DNA from: an uncultured delta proteobacterium
GTDB lineage: Bacteria > Desulfobacterota > WTBG01 > CAIYCZ01 > CAIRTM01
DNA length: 47,637 nucleotides
Direction of reading: 5' to 3'
NCBI GenBank assembly: GCA_903881505.1
Contig: CAIRTM010000060.1
Coordinates: 1 to 47,637 of the forward strand
The notes below the pieces were generated by a model. That model ran no database searches. It was not told where the DNA came from and worked only from the letters and a program-made list of their open reading frames with translations. Positions 40,312 to 47,637 of this stretch are shown here, piece by piece (position 1 is the first letter of the stretch; each line of letters opens with the position of its first letter). A program made the position numbers and the translations under genes.

Positions 40312-41715
40312 ATGAACGAAGCTCTTTTGCGCGCTCTTCCTTCAGTGGATGAAATGCTGCGCCAGCCGTGGATGCAGGATGTGATCAGGGCTGCGGGCCG
40401 CAGTCTGGCCGTGCGCGCCGTGCAGCACGTGATTGCCGCGCGCCGCGCCGTTTTGCTGGCGCAGGGTTCATCAGGGAATTCTACGGCCGGCATCGTAGGG
40501 GAGCTGGACTGCGCCGCTGTCATGGCCGCAGTTGAGCAGCTCAGCGCAGCCTCGCTGCGGCCGCTGATTAATGCGACCGGCATTATCGTGCACACCAATC
40601 TGGGCCGGGCCCCTTTGTGCGAAACAGCGCTTGATGCCGTGGTGTGCACGGCCCGGGGATACAGCAACCTTGAATTCGACAGCGAGCGGGGATCGCGCGG
40701 GCATCGCATCGCCCATATAGCCGACTGCGTGCGGCAGCTGTGCGGAGCCGAGGCGGCTTTTGCCGTCAACAATAATGCGGCCGCGGTTCTGCTGTGCCTG
40801 AGCGCGCTGGCACACGGCCGCGATGTTATCGTGTCGCGGGGCGAACTGGTTGAAATCGGCGGCAGCTTCCGCATCCCTGATATCATGCAGCAAAGCGGCG
40901 CCCGCCTCATTGAAGTAGGCACCACAAACCGTACGCACCTGCGGGATTACCGCCGCGCCATCAGCGCAAGCAGCGCGCTGATTTTCAAGGCGCATACCAG
41001 TAATTACCGTATTGTAGGCTTTACCGCCGGTGTTGCGCTGGAGGAACTCGTTGCGCTGGGGCGTGAGAACGGCATTCCGGTCGCCTACGACATGGGCAGC
41101 GGATGTATGGCCGGCGCGGGCATCGCAGCCCTGCGTGATGAGCCCACGGTGCAGGACGCGCTCGCCGCCGGCGCGGACCTGGTGATGTTCAGCGCCGACA
41201 AGCTGCTGGGCGGACCGCAGGCAGGCCTGATAGCGGGCCGGCGCGAGTGTGTCGCGGCGCTTGAAAACCACCCGCTTGCGCGCGCGCTGCGGCTTGACAA
41301 GATGGCCCTGGCGGCGCTCGAGCAGACGCTGCGCATGTACGTGTATACGCCTGAGCGCCTTGATGAAGTGCCGGTCGTGCGCATGCTGAGGGCCGCTCCG
41401 GAGGACCTGCGCCGCCGTGCGCGCAGTTTCGTGCGGCGCCTGAAGGCCGCGCTGCCCGCCTGCGGCGCGCGGGCCGTGCAGGATGTCTCGCAGGTCGGCG
41501 GCGGAGCCTGCCCGTTGCGCGAACTGCCGACCTGGGCGGTTGAGCTGGATAGCGTTGACATGGGCGCGCCTGAGCTTGAGCGCCGTCTGCGGCAGGGGCG
41601 GCCGGCGGTTGTGGCGCGCATCAAAAACGACCGCATCCTGCTTGACATGCGCACGGTCGCACCCCATGAAACCGCGCAGCTGTTGAAGGCGGTGCGCGCG
41701 GCGCTTGCTTTATGA
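40312..41715 (+). CDS. selA: L-seryl-tRNA(Sec) selenium transferase
   Basis: 467 residues from ATG 40312, with AGGGG seven bases upstream. SelA converts Ser-tRNA(Sec) to Sec-tRNA(Sec). The N-terminal LPSVDEMLRQPWM, NATGIIVHTNLGRAPL, YSNLEFDSERGSRGHR, GELVEIGGSFRIPDIM, EVGTTNRT and the PLP-binding lysine K297 in FSADKLLGGPQAG are intact. It shows that the organism encodes selenocysteine. selB, selD and tRNA-Sec are not in the window. The rluD start overlaps the stop (ATGA). Confidence 0.96.
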   Translation: MNEALLRALPSVDEMLRQPWMQDVIRAAGRSLAVRAVQHVIAARRAVLLAQGSSGNSTAGIVGELDCAAVMAAVEQLSAASLRPLINATGIIVHTNLGRAPLCETALDAVVCTARGYSNLEFDSERGSRGHRIAHIADCVRQLCGAEAAFAVNNNAAAVLLCLSALAHGRDVIVSRGELVEIGGSFRIPDIMQQSGARLIEVGTTNRTHLRDYRRAISASSALIFKAHTSNYRIVGFTAGVALEELVALGRENGIPVAYDMGSGCMAGAGIAALRDEPTVQDALAAGADLVMFSADKLLGGPQAGLIAGRRECVAALENHPLARALRLDKMALAALEQTLRMYVYTPERLDEVPVVRMLRAAPEDLRRRARSFVRRLKAALPACGARAVQDVSQVGGGACPLRELPTWAVELDSVDMGAPELERRLRQGRPAVVARIKNDRILLDMRTVAPHETAQLLKAVRAALAL

Positions 41716-42662
41716 ATACCGTCGAGTTCACCGCAGAAGGATCCCTCATCAACCTGCGGCTTGACCTTGCCATTGCCGCGGCTGTTTCCGATACCAGCCG
41801 TTCGCGCGCGCAGCAGGCGATCCGGGAGGGCCGCGTCCTGGTCAACGGCGCCGCCGCCCGGGCATCCTGCCGCCTCCAGGCCGGCGACCGTGTACGTATG
41901 AGCCTGCCTGATCCGGTTTCGCTTGAAGCACAGCCCGAACATATTCCCCTTGATATCATGTACGAGGATTCCAGTCTTATCGTCATCAACAAGCCGGCCC
42001 ACCTCGTGGTGCATCCGGCCTGCGGGAACCAGACAGGCACGCTGGTCAACGCGCTCCTGTTTCACTGCCGCGATCTTGCCGGCATCGGCGGCGTGCAGCG
42101 GCCGGGCATCGTGCACCGCCTTGACAAGGACACCTCGGGCGTCATGGTGGTCGCCAAAAACGAACGGGCCCACGCCGGACTGAGCGCTCAGTTCAAGGTG
42201 CACAGCGTGGTGCGGCGCTATCAGGCGCTGGTGTACGGCGCGGTGGCCGAGGACAGCGGGCGCATAGAAACACTGATCGGCCGCGATCGCACGGACCGCA
42301 AGAAGATGTCGGCCTGCCCCCGCAGAGGCCGGCCCGCTGTTACGCACTGGCGCTGTCTTGAGCGTTTTGACGATTACAGCCTGCTGGAAGCCGAGCTTGA
42401 AACCGGGCGTACGCATCAGGTTCGCGTGCACCTGGCATCCATCGGGCACAGCGTGCTGGGAGATGCTGCCTACGGCAACCCGCGCAGGCTGCGCGCGATC
42501 AGGAACAAGCTCCTGCAGGACACGCTGAAGGCTTTGAAGCGCCATCTGCTGCATGCCGGGTTTCTGCAGTTTTCGCATCCCGCTACGCAGGATGTGCTCT
42601 CCTTTACGGCGCCGCTGCCGGATGAGTTCGCGGCTGTGCTTGCGCTGCTGCGGGGGCCGTGA
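41712..42662 (+). CDS. rluD: Ribosomal large-subunit pseudouridine synthase, RluD family
   Basis: 316 residues. An N-terminal S4 domain (LDLAIAAAVSDTSRSRAQQAIREG) precedes the catalytic domain with GIVHRLDKDTSGVMVVAK, whose aspartate (RLD, near residue 138) is catalytic. RTHQVRVHLASIGHSVLGD completes the family marks. The RluC/RluD/RluA class acts on 23S rRNA; assignment to RluD rests on overall layout. It overlaps selA by four bases and coaE by one. Confidence 0.93.
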   Translation: MNTVEFTAEGSLINLRLDLAIAAAVSDTSRSRAQQAIREGRVLVNGAAARASCRLQAGDRVRMSLPDPVSLEAQPEHIPLDIMYEDSSLIVINKPAHLVVHPACGNQTGTLVNALLFHCRDLAGIGGVQRPGIVHRLDKDTSGVMVVAKNERAHAGLSAQFKVHSVVRRYQALVYGAVAEDSGRIETLIGRDRTDRKKMSACPRRGRPAVTHWRCLERFDDYSLLEAELETGRTHQVRVHLASIGHSVLGDAAYGNPRRLRAIRNKLLQDTLKALKRHLLHAGFLQFSHPATQDVLSFTAPLPDEFAAVLALLRGP

Positions 42663-43264
42663 TGGTAACAGCTGGCCTGAGCGGCGGGATAGCCAGCGGC
42701 AAAACCACGGTCGCGCATCTGTTCGCCGAGCTGGGCGCAACGGTTATCGATGCCGATCAAATCGCCCGCGAAGTGGTTGAGCCGGGCCGTGAGGGGCTTG
42801 CGCGCATTGCAGCCTGCTTCGGCCCTGAGATGCTGAACGGGCAGGGCAGGCTCGACCGCGCCCGCCTGGGCGCGCTCGTGTTCGGCGATCCGGGACGGCT
42901 GCAGGAACTCAATGGGCTCCTGCACCCGCTGATCGCCGGGGAGATCCGGGAACGGCTTGCGCGCCTGCGCCTAGCGGGCTTTGACGGTGTCGCCGTCGTC
43001 GATGTGCCGCTGCTTTTTGAATGCGGCTGGGAGGAAATGTTTGACCGCACGATCGTCGTCTACTGCGATCCGGACATGCAGTGCCTGCGCCTGATGCGGC
43101 GCAGCGGCCTTGACCGCGCGCAGGCCGATGCCCGGATCGCGGCCCAGATGCCGCTGCAGGAGAAAAAGGCGGCGGCTGATTTCGTCATTGATAATCAGGG
43201 TGCGCCGCAGAGCCTGCGGCCGGCGGTTGCCGCCGTGTACGCGCAGCTTGTGGCCCTGCGATAG
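42662..43264 (+). CDS. coaE: Dephospho-CoA kinase
   Basis: 200 residues from ATG 42662, overlapping the rluD stop. CoaE phosphorylates dephospho-CoA, the last step of CoA synthesis. The P-loop LSGGIASGKTTV, the IDADQIAREVVEPG motif, LNGLLHPLI and the VVDVPLLFECGWE region are present. It ends the selA-rluD-coaE operon and precedes a 514-base gap before rho. Confidence 0.95.
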   Translation: MVTAGLSGGIASGKTTVAHLFAELGATVIDADQIAREVVEPGREGLARIAACFGPEMLNGQGRLDRARLGALVFGDPGRLQELNGLLHPLIAGEIRERLARLRLAGFDGVAVVDVPLLFECGWEEMFDRTIVVYCDPDMQCLRLMRRSGLDRAQADARIAAQMPLQEKKAAADFVIDNQGAPQSLRPAVAAVYAQLVALR

Positions 43265-43303
43265 CGGCGTTTACCGCCGGTGTGCCTGCGAAGGCTGCAC
43301 GGC

Positions 43304-43333
43304 AAAAACAGGGCAAAAAACAAAGCAAAAAAA
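43304..43333 (+). promoter_or_regulatory. Three phased A-tracts upstream of the rho promoter
   Basis: Runs of five, six and seven A (43304-43308, 43315-43320, 43327-43333) have centres about 11-12 bases apart, near one helical turn, directly upstream of the -35 box. This is typical of UP elements or intrinsically bent DNA that raise promoter strength. Confidence 0.7.
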
Positions 43334-43334
43334 C

Positions 43335-43362
43335 TTGACAAGACAGAATCAGGGACTATAAT
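43335..43362 (+). promoter_or_regulatory. Consensus sigma-70 promoter for rho
   Basis: TTGACA (43335-43340) and TATAAT (43357-43362) both match consensus exactly, with a 16-base spacer. The transcript would start near 43369, giving a leader of about 410 bases before the rho start. Confidence 0.85.
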
Positions 43363-43778
43363 GTAGTCATTGCAGTAACAGCACATACCCTTCCCCGTAC
43401 TTCTAAGACGTTAGAAACCAGTGTGTGCATGTTCTTTCCCGTGTAGTATATCTCACATGTGAAAAACGCCCGTATGCAGATAACACAAGGGTAGATTGTC
43501 CGGGGGAATTTTGCGCGGCGCCGATACTGCGGACGCTGCATGGACGCTTCTGGGGCTTAGGGCCGCTAACCGTTCAAATCACGTAACGCTCATTGCCGGA
43601 ATTCATTTCTGTTGATCAGCTCGCATATAACGATACGCTCAACCTGACGATAGCGCTATTCCATTACAGCCATGCACACCCCGTGCTGAAGAATGTCCTT
43701 CGCCTGTTCGCGCGGGCAGCCTGTCATGGGGTCTGAATACAAAAGCGTTCACTGCCACAACCCGGGAGACACTGTCCA
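43363..43778 (+). promoter_or_regulatory. Long untranslated leader of rho
   Basis: About 410 bases without a gene. A short inverted repeat TTCTAA-GACG-TTAGAA (43401-43416) and a palindrome TCACATGTGA (43453-43462) lie near its start. The later half (about 43570-43700) has visibly more C than G, as Rho-loading (rut) sites do. E. coli rho is controlled by Rho-dependent attenuation in its leader, and the layout here suggests the same. No convincing leader peptide is visible. Confidence 0.5.
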
Positions 43779-45026
43779 ATGAATCTGAAAGAACTCAAGT
43801 GCAAAAAAATCAATGAACTCATGGAAACAGCCAAGCAGATGGGCATCGAGGACTACAGCAGCCTGCGCAAGCAGGACCTGATTTTCGCGCTGCTGCAGTC
43901 GGAAATCGAAAAAAACGGCCTGATTTACGGTGAGGGCGTTATCGAGATTCTGCCCGACGGCTTCGGATTCCTGCGCGCCCCGGACTACAACTACCTTCCG
44001 GGCCCGGATGATATTTATGTGTCTCCCTCGCAGATCCGGCGCTTCAACCTCAGGGTCGGCGATACGGTTTCAGGCCAGATCCGGCCGCCCAAGGATTCCG
44101 AGCGCTATTTTGCCCTGCTCAAGGTCGAGACCATCAACCTTGAAAGCCCTGAAAAAGCGCGCGACAAGGTGTTGTTCGACAACCTGACGCCGCTCTATCC
44201 CATGCGCAAGCTCGAACTTGAGACCGTGAGCGACAATCTTTCGGCCCGCGTCATGGACCTGCTCAGCCCCATCGGCATGGGCCAGCGCGGCATTATCGTG
44301 TCCCCGCCGCGCACCGGTAAAACCATGCTGATGCAGTGCATCGCCAACTCGATCACCGCCAACCATCCGGATGTTGTGCTGATGGTGCTGCTCATCGACG
44401 AGCGTCCCGAGGAGGTGACCGACATGCAGCGCTCGGTCAAGGGCGAAGTCATCAGCTCGACTTTTGACGAGCCGGCCCAGCGCCATGTGCAGGTGGCCGA
44501 AATGGTCATTGAAAAGGCCAAGCGCCTGGTCGAGCATAAAAAAGACGTCGTCATTCTGCTCGACAGCATCACGCGCCTGGCCCGGGCCTACAACACGGTC
44601 GTGCCGCCCAGCGGCAAGGTGCTCTCCGGCGGCGTGGATTCAAATGCGCTGCACAAGCCCAAGCGCTTTTTCGGCGCGGCCCGCAACATCGAGGAGGGCG
44701 GCAGCCTTACCATCATTGCCACGGCCCTGATCGATACGGGCAGCCGCATGGACGAAGTGATCTTCGAGGAATTCAAGGGGACCGGCAACATGGAAATCTA
44801 CCTTGACCGCAAGCTTGCCGACCGCAGGGTGTTCCCGGCAATCGACATCAACCGCTCCGGCACCCGCAAGGAGGAGCTGCTGATGCGCGACGACGTACTC
44901 AAGCGCATCTGGCTGCTGCGCAAAGTGCTGCAGCCGCTCAACACGGTCGACGCCATGGAATTTTTACTGGAAAAAATGAACGAGACCAAAGATAATGACG
45001 ATTTTTTATGCTCAATGAACAGGTAA
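43779..45026 (+). CDS. rho: Transcription termination factor Rho
   Basis: 415 residues. The N-terminal helix bundle [20 protein letters not shown] and the RNA-binding OB domain ([29 protein letters not shown]) precede the RecA-type ATPase. Walker A is SPPRTGKT (K181, matching E. coli numbering) and Walker B lies in [16 protein letters not shown]. The R loop and Q/R motifs ([13 protein letters not shown]) follow. No N-terminal insertion is present. It shares the coaE-rho-rpmE-prfA-prmC order. Confidence 0.98.
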   Translation: MNLKELKCKKINELMETAKQMGIEDYSSLRKQDLIFALLQSEIEKNGLIYGEGVIEILPDGFGFLRAPDYNYLPGPDDIYVSPSQIRRFNLRVGDTVSGQIRPPKDSERYFALLKVETINLESPEKARDKVLFDNLTPLYPMRKLELETVSDNLSARVMDLLSPIGMGQRGIIVSPPRTGKTMLMQCIANSITANHPDVVLMVLLIDERPEEVTDMQRSVKGEVISSTFDEPAQRHVQVAEMVIEKAKRLVEHKKDVVILLDSITRLARAYNTVVPPSGKVLSGGVDSNALHKPKRFFGAARNIEEGGSLTIIATALIDTGSRMDEVIFEEFKGTGNMEIYLDRKLADRRVFPAIDINRSGTRKEELLMRDDVLKRIWLLRKVLQPLNTVDAMEFLLEKMNETKDNDDFLCSMNR

Positions 45027-45046
45027 TTTTTTAAGGAGTACGCGCG

Positions 45047-45253
45047 ATGAAAGAAGGCATTCACCCGAAATACGAAACGGCAACGGTACGCTGCGCCTGC
45101 GGGAACACGTTTGAAACCCGCTCGACCCGCCCGGAAATCAAGGTGGAAATCTGCTCCGGCTGCCACGGATTTTTCACCGGCAAGCAGAAGCTGGTCGACT
45201 CGGCCGGCCGCGTTGAAAAGTTCCAGAAAAAATACGCTGCCGCCAAAAAGTAA
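45047..45253 (+). CDS. rpmE: 50S ribosomal protein L31 (zinc-binding form)
   Basis: 68 residues. The sequence [19 protein letters not shown] and [18 protein letters not shown] is typical. Zinc ligands C16, C18, C36 and C39 are all present, so this is the zinc (C+) form. AAGGAG precedes ATG 45047, and rho ends 20 bases before. It is followed by a candidate terminator hairpin. Confidence 0.97.
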   Translation: MKEGIHPKYETATVRCACGNTFETRSTRPEIKVEICSGCHGFFTGKQKLVDSAGRVEKFQKKYAAAKK

Positions 45254-45262
45254 TTTTTTCAG

Positions 45263-45307
45263 CCCGTCCGCCTGCCCGTTCCGCACGTCAGCCGCGGGAC
45301 GGGTTTT
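45263..45307 (+). terminator. Candidate terminator after rpmE
   Basis: CCCGTCC (45263-45269) pairs with GGACGGG (45297-45303) across a 27-base loop, followed by TTTTCC and, further on, TTTTT. The loop is long, so termination may be weak. prfA begins 22 bases later. Confidence 0.4.
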
Positions 45308-45329
45308 CCTGTTTTTCACGGCCTGATGT

Positions 45330-46397
45330 ATGTTTGAGAAACTTGAAGAAGTAGTTAAGCGCTACCGTGAGCTTGATCTGCGCCTGAGCGATCCGCAGGT
45401 TTTCAGCGACCGGCAGGCCTATCAGGGCCTGACCTCGGAGCGCGCGAAGCTGGAGCCGATCGTCGAGGGCTACCAGCGTTACTGCAAGGCCCGCCAGGAC
45501 CTGCAGGACAACCGCGCGCTGCTGAGCGACAGCGACCCCGATATCCGCGACATGGCCCAGGCCGAAATCGGCGCAATGGAAGAAACGCTTGAGCGCCTTC
45601 AGCGGGAACTGCGCGTGATGCTGCTGCCGCGCGATCCGCGCGATGAGAAAAATGTGATCCTGGAAATCCGGGGCGGCACCGGCGGCGAGGAGGCCGCGCT
45701 GTTCGCCTATGACCTGTTCCGCATGTACTGTAAATACGCCGAGAGCCGCAGCTGGAAGGTCGAGATCCTGAGCCAGAACCAGACCGGGCTCAAGGGGCTC
45801 AAGGAGGTCATCGCGCTGATCAGCGGGCGGGGCGCCTACAGCCAGCTCAGATATGAAAGCGGGGTGCACCGGGTGCAGCGCGTGCCTGAAACCGAAACCC
45901 AGGGCCGCGTGCACACCTCGGCCGTTACGGTCGCGGTGCTGCCCGAGGCCGATGATGTCGATATTGACATCAACCCGGCAGACCTGAAATTCGACGTCTA
46001 CCGCTCCTCCGGACCCGGCGGCCAGAGCGTCAACACCACGGATTCGGCCGTGCGCGTAACGCACATTCCTACCGGCATGGTGGTCAGCAACCAGGATGAA
46101 AAATCGCAGCACAAGAACAAGGCCAAGGCCCTTAAAATTTTGAAATCGCGCCTGCTGGACATCGCCGTGCAGAAGCAGCAGGATGAAATATCGCGCCAGC
46201 GCAAAAGCATGGTCGGCAGCGGCGACCGCAGCGAGCGCATCCGTACCTACAACTTCCCCCAGGGCCGCGTCAGCGACCACCGCATCAATTTGACGCTGTA
46301 CAGAATCGACAGCATCATGCTGGGCGATCTGCAGGAAATCATCGATCAGCTCATTACCCATTACCAGGCCGAGGCGCTGCAGTCCGCGGATGTGTAG
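45330..46397 (+). CDS. prfA: Peptide chain release factor 1
   Basis: 355 residues, the normal RF-1 length. The conserved GGTGGEEAALFAYDLFRMY, RVQRVPETETQGRVHTSA (codon-recognition neighbourhood PET), and the catalytic GGQ (230-232) in SSGPGGQSVNTTDSAVRV are all present. It reads UAA and UAG. The PrmC methylase that modifies the GGQ glutamine is the next gene. The start lacks a strong Shine-Dalgarno sequence. Confidence 0.97.
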   Translation: MFEKLEEVVKRYRELDLRLSDPQVFSDRQAYQGLTSERAKLEPIVEGYQRYCKARQDLQDNRALLSDSDPDIRDMAQAEIGAMEETLERLQRELRVMLLPRDPRDEKNVILEIRGGTGGEEAALFAYDLFRMYCKYAESRSWKVEILSQNQTGLKGLKEVIALISGRGAYSQLRYESGVHRVQRVPETETQGRVHTSAVTVAVLPEADDVDIDINPADLKFDVYRSSGPGGQSVNTTDSAVRVTHIPTGMVVSNQDEKSQHKNKAKALKILKSRLLDIAVQKQQDEISRQRKSMVGSGDRSERIRTYNFPQGRVSDHRINLTLYRIDSIMLGDLQEIIDQLITHYQAEALQSADV

Positions 46398-46439
46398 GCC
46401 GCGGGATCTGCTCCCCCCGGGTTTTCCCGGTCACTGCCA

Positions 46440-47306
46440 TTGACGCTTTCTGAACTGCTCACCGAGGCGCAGCAATGCCTGCGCGACAAGGGTATCGGAT
46501 CGGCGCGGCTCGATGCCGAGCTGCTGCTGGGCCATTGCCTGGGGCTTGACCGCGCCGGCCTGTACTGCGCCGCGGAGCGGCCGGTTTCCGGGCAAAAAGC
46601 CGCAGAATTTTTTGAGCTCGTCCAGCGGCGCGCTGCGTTTGAGCCTGTTGCCTACATCACGGGCAGGCGCGATTTCTGGACGCTTGAGCTTGCGCTCGGC
46701 AGAGGCGTGCTGATTCCGCGCCCTGAAACGGAAGTGCTGGTCGAGCGCGCGCTCATATTTCTCAAGAGCCTTGACTGTGAGCGCCCGCGCGTGCTCGATA
46801 TCGGCACGGGCAGCGGCGCGATCGCCCTTGCCCTGGCAGCCGAGATGGCGCCGCTTGATATCGTCGCGCTGGATGCAAGCGCGCAGGCTGCTGCCTGCGC
46901 GCGCGGCAATGCCGAGCGGCTGGGGCTCTCCGGGGTGCAGGCAGTGCAGGGCCGGTTTCCGGAGGATTGCTCGCGTGATGACGGCAGCTATGACCTGATT
47001 GTTTCAAATCCGCCCTATATCGCAACTGCCGACATCGATGGCCTGGCGCCCGATATTCGGGACTTTGAGCCGCGCGAAGCGCTTGACGGCGGGCCGGATG
47101 GTCTTGGCGCATACCGCAGCTGGATTCCGCACTGCGCTGAGTTGCTGCGTCAGGGCGGCTGCCTCATGCTTGAAATCGGCCATGATCAGGCCGCAGCGGT
47201 TGCCGGGATGCTTGCGGAGGCAGGATGCTGCGGCGATATTGATGTAGCGCGCGACCTGGCCGGCCGCGACCGTGTCGTCATATGGCGCAGGGGACAGGCA
47301 GTGTAG
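46440..47306 (+). CDS. prmC: Release factor glutamine methyltransferase PrmC (HemK)
   Basis: 288 residues from the likely TTG start 46440 (MTLSELLTEAQQCL), 42 bases after prfA. PrmC methylates the GGQ glutamine of release factors. Marks are LIPRPETEVLVERAL, the SAM loop LDIGTGSGAIALALA, and the active-site NPPY (N190-Y193) in VSNPPYIATADI. No upstream ATG in this frame gives a longer family-like N-terminus, and no strong ribosome site is visible. Confidence 0.95.
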   Translation: MTLSELLTEAQQCLRDKGIGSARLDAELLLGHCLGLDRAGLYCAAERPVSGQKAAEFFELVQRRAAFEPVAYITGRRDFWTLELALGRGVLIPRPETEVLVERALIFLKSLDCERPRVLDIGTGSGAIALALAAEMAPLDIVALDASAQAAACARGNAERLGLSGVQAVQGRFPEDCSRDDGSYDLIVSNPPYIATADIDGLAPDIRDFEPREALDGGPDGLGAYRSWIPHCAELLRQGGCLMLEIGHDQAAAVAGMLAEAGCCGDIDVARDLAGRDRVVIWRRGQAV

Positions 47307-47314
47307 CCTGCAAT

Positions 47315-47412
47315 CGAAATCGGTATCGGGGGCGTTACCGGTTTCGACATCAGATGAAACGGCACGTCGCCTGAATGCGCGCTATCGATTTCGATAGCGA
47401 TCCCGATCCCGA
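47315..47412. repeat. ATCG-rich low-complexity inverted repeat between prmC and the terminator
   Basis: ATCGAAATCGGTATCGGG (near 47313-47330) is matched in inverted form by the right block. That block holds the perfect hairpin GCTATCGA-TT-TCGATAGC (47381-47398) and a CGATCCCGATCCCGAT tail. Such ATCG-type repeats occur in intergenic spaces of many genomes; whether it has copies elsewhere here is unknown. Confidence 0.55.
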
Positions 47413-47413
47413 T

Positions 47414-47445
47414 AAAAAAAGCCCCTGAATATTCAGGGGCTTTTT
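47414..47445. terminator. Bidirectional intrinsic terminator
   Basis: A 20-base perfect palindrome (47421-47440, stem GCCCCTGA/TCAGGGGC around ATAT) is flanked by seven A on the left and five T on the right. It can therefore end transcription from prmC on the + strand and from the minus-strand gene beyond it. Confidence 0.9.
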
Positions 47446-47475
47446 GCTGCGTTCAGATAAGTTTACGGCCGGGGA

Positions 47476-47637
47476 TCAATAATAGCCGTCATCCAGCCAG
47501 TATTCCGGGCCTGATTTGATGCTGAAGGCCGGGTCGACATCGATCTCGACAATTTCGCCGGTGCTTTTCTGTACGTACACCTTGCCGCCTTGCTGGCGCC
47601 CGCTTTGAATGCTCAGGCTGGAGGCAATACCCTCTCC
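47476..47637 (-). CDS. C-terminal part of an unrecognised protein (cut by window edge)
   Basis: On the minus strand the last 53 codons of a gene read to a TGA at 47478-47476 and remain open to the window end. The tail contains GGKVYVQKSTGEIVEIDVDP and ends in PEYWLDDGYY. It is rich in acidic residues and predicted beta strands. The reading frame lies immediately behind the bidirectional terminator, which supports a real gene end. I do not recognise the family. Confidence 0.6.
   Translation of the reverse strand, partial: GEGIASSLSIQSGRQQGGKVYVQKSTGEIVEIDVDPAFSIKSGPEYWLDDGYY

Noticed and set aside
41085-42740. A 551-codon antisense frame over selA and rluD
   Set aside because: It spans two well-identified genes on the opposite strand and has biased composition typical of a shadow frame.
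43428-43445. A five-codon leader peptide in the rho leader
   Set aside because: The frame is too short and has no convincing ribosome site.

Overview
The window is about 47.6 kb of GC-rich bacterial chromosome. It is densely packed with single-copy housekeeping genes, and I see no phage, insertion sequence, CRISPR array or toxin-antitoxin module. Gene content points to a Gram-negative, strictly anaerobic, fermentative or syntrophic bacterium. It has a four-gene NAD-linked [FeFe]-hydrogenase of the HndABCD type, a single-chain pyruvate:ferredoxin oxidoreductase, HflKC, type IV pilus motor genes, a lipoprotein M16 protein and selenocysteine synthase. The dnaX-ybaB-recR-PFOR and coaE-rho-rpmE-prfA-prmC orders are, from memory, typical of former Deltaproteobacteria (Desulfobacterota). 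That placement is an inference and the exact lineage is not fixed by the sequence.

Region by region. 1-5.4 kb: 3' part of prmA, a REP-like palindrome pair, then hndABCD. 5.5-12.5 kb: tadA, tRNA-Ser(GGA), SRP RNA, dnaX, ybaB, recR and the PFOR gene. 12.5-14.7 kb: a long hairpin, then hflKC behind a strong sigma-70-like promoter. 14.7-18.9 kb: rpmA, proB, nadD, rsfS, comF and a polyprenyl diphosphate synthase, all on the + strand; rplU and obgE, usual members of this cluster, are absent. 18.9-24.4 kb: a small membrane protein (-), dtd (-), dapB, a small metal-binding-type membrane protein, an RpoD/RpoS-type sigma factor, and a chemoreceptor (-). 24.8-31 kb: a YfcE-type phosphodiesterase, a secreted thioredoxin-fold protein, a two-gene M16 peptidase operon (one catalytic, one with its zinc site lost), a Yip1 protein and a flippase-like membrane protein. 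31-36.5 kb: pilB-pilC-proC, with proA converging on them. 36.7-40 kb: a small membrane protein, an EamA transporter, a sugar transferase and fmt. 40.3-47.3 kb: selA-rluD-coaE, then rho with a long leader, rpmE, prfA and prmC. The window ends in the 3' part of an unrecognised minus-strand gene behind a bidirectional terminator.

Functional links: PFOR would reduce ferredoxin from pyruvate, and the Hnd complex could combine reduced ferredoxin with NADH to evolve H2, or run the reverse. All three proline-biosynthesis genes are present, split over two loci (proB; proC/proA). Several genes serve translation: tRNA-Ser, L27, L31, RF-1 with its PrmC methylase, Fmt, RluD, RsfS, Dtd, TadA, SelA and PrmA.

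I found no clearly new multi-gene system. The points most worth a second look are the rho promoter and leader, the cysteine-less thioredoxin-like domain in HndC, the active/inactive M16 pair, the missing rplU and obgE, and several intergenic palindromes.
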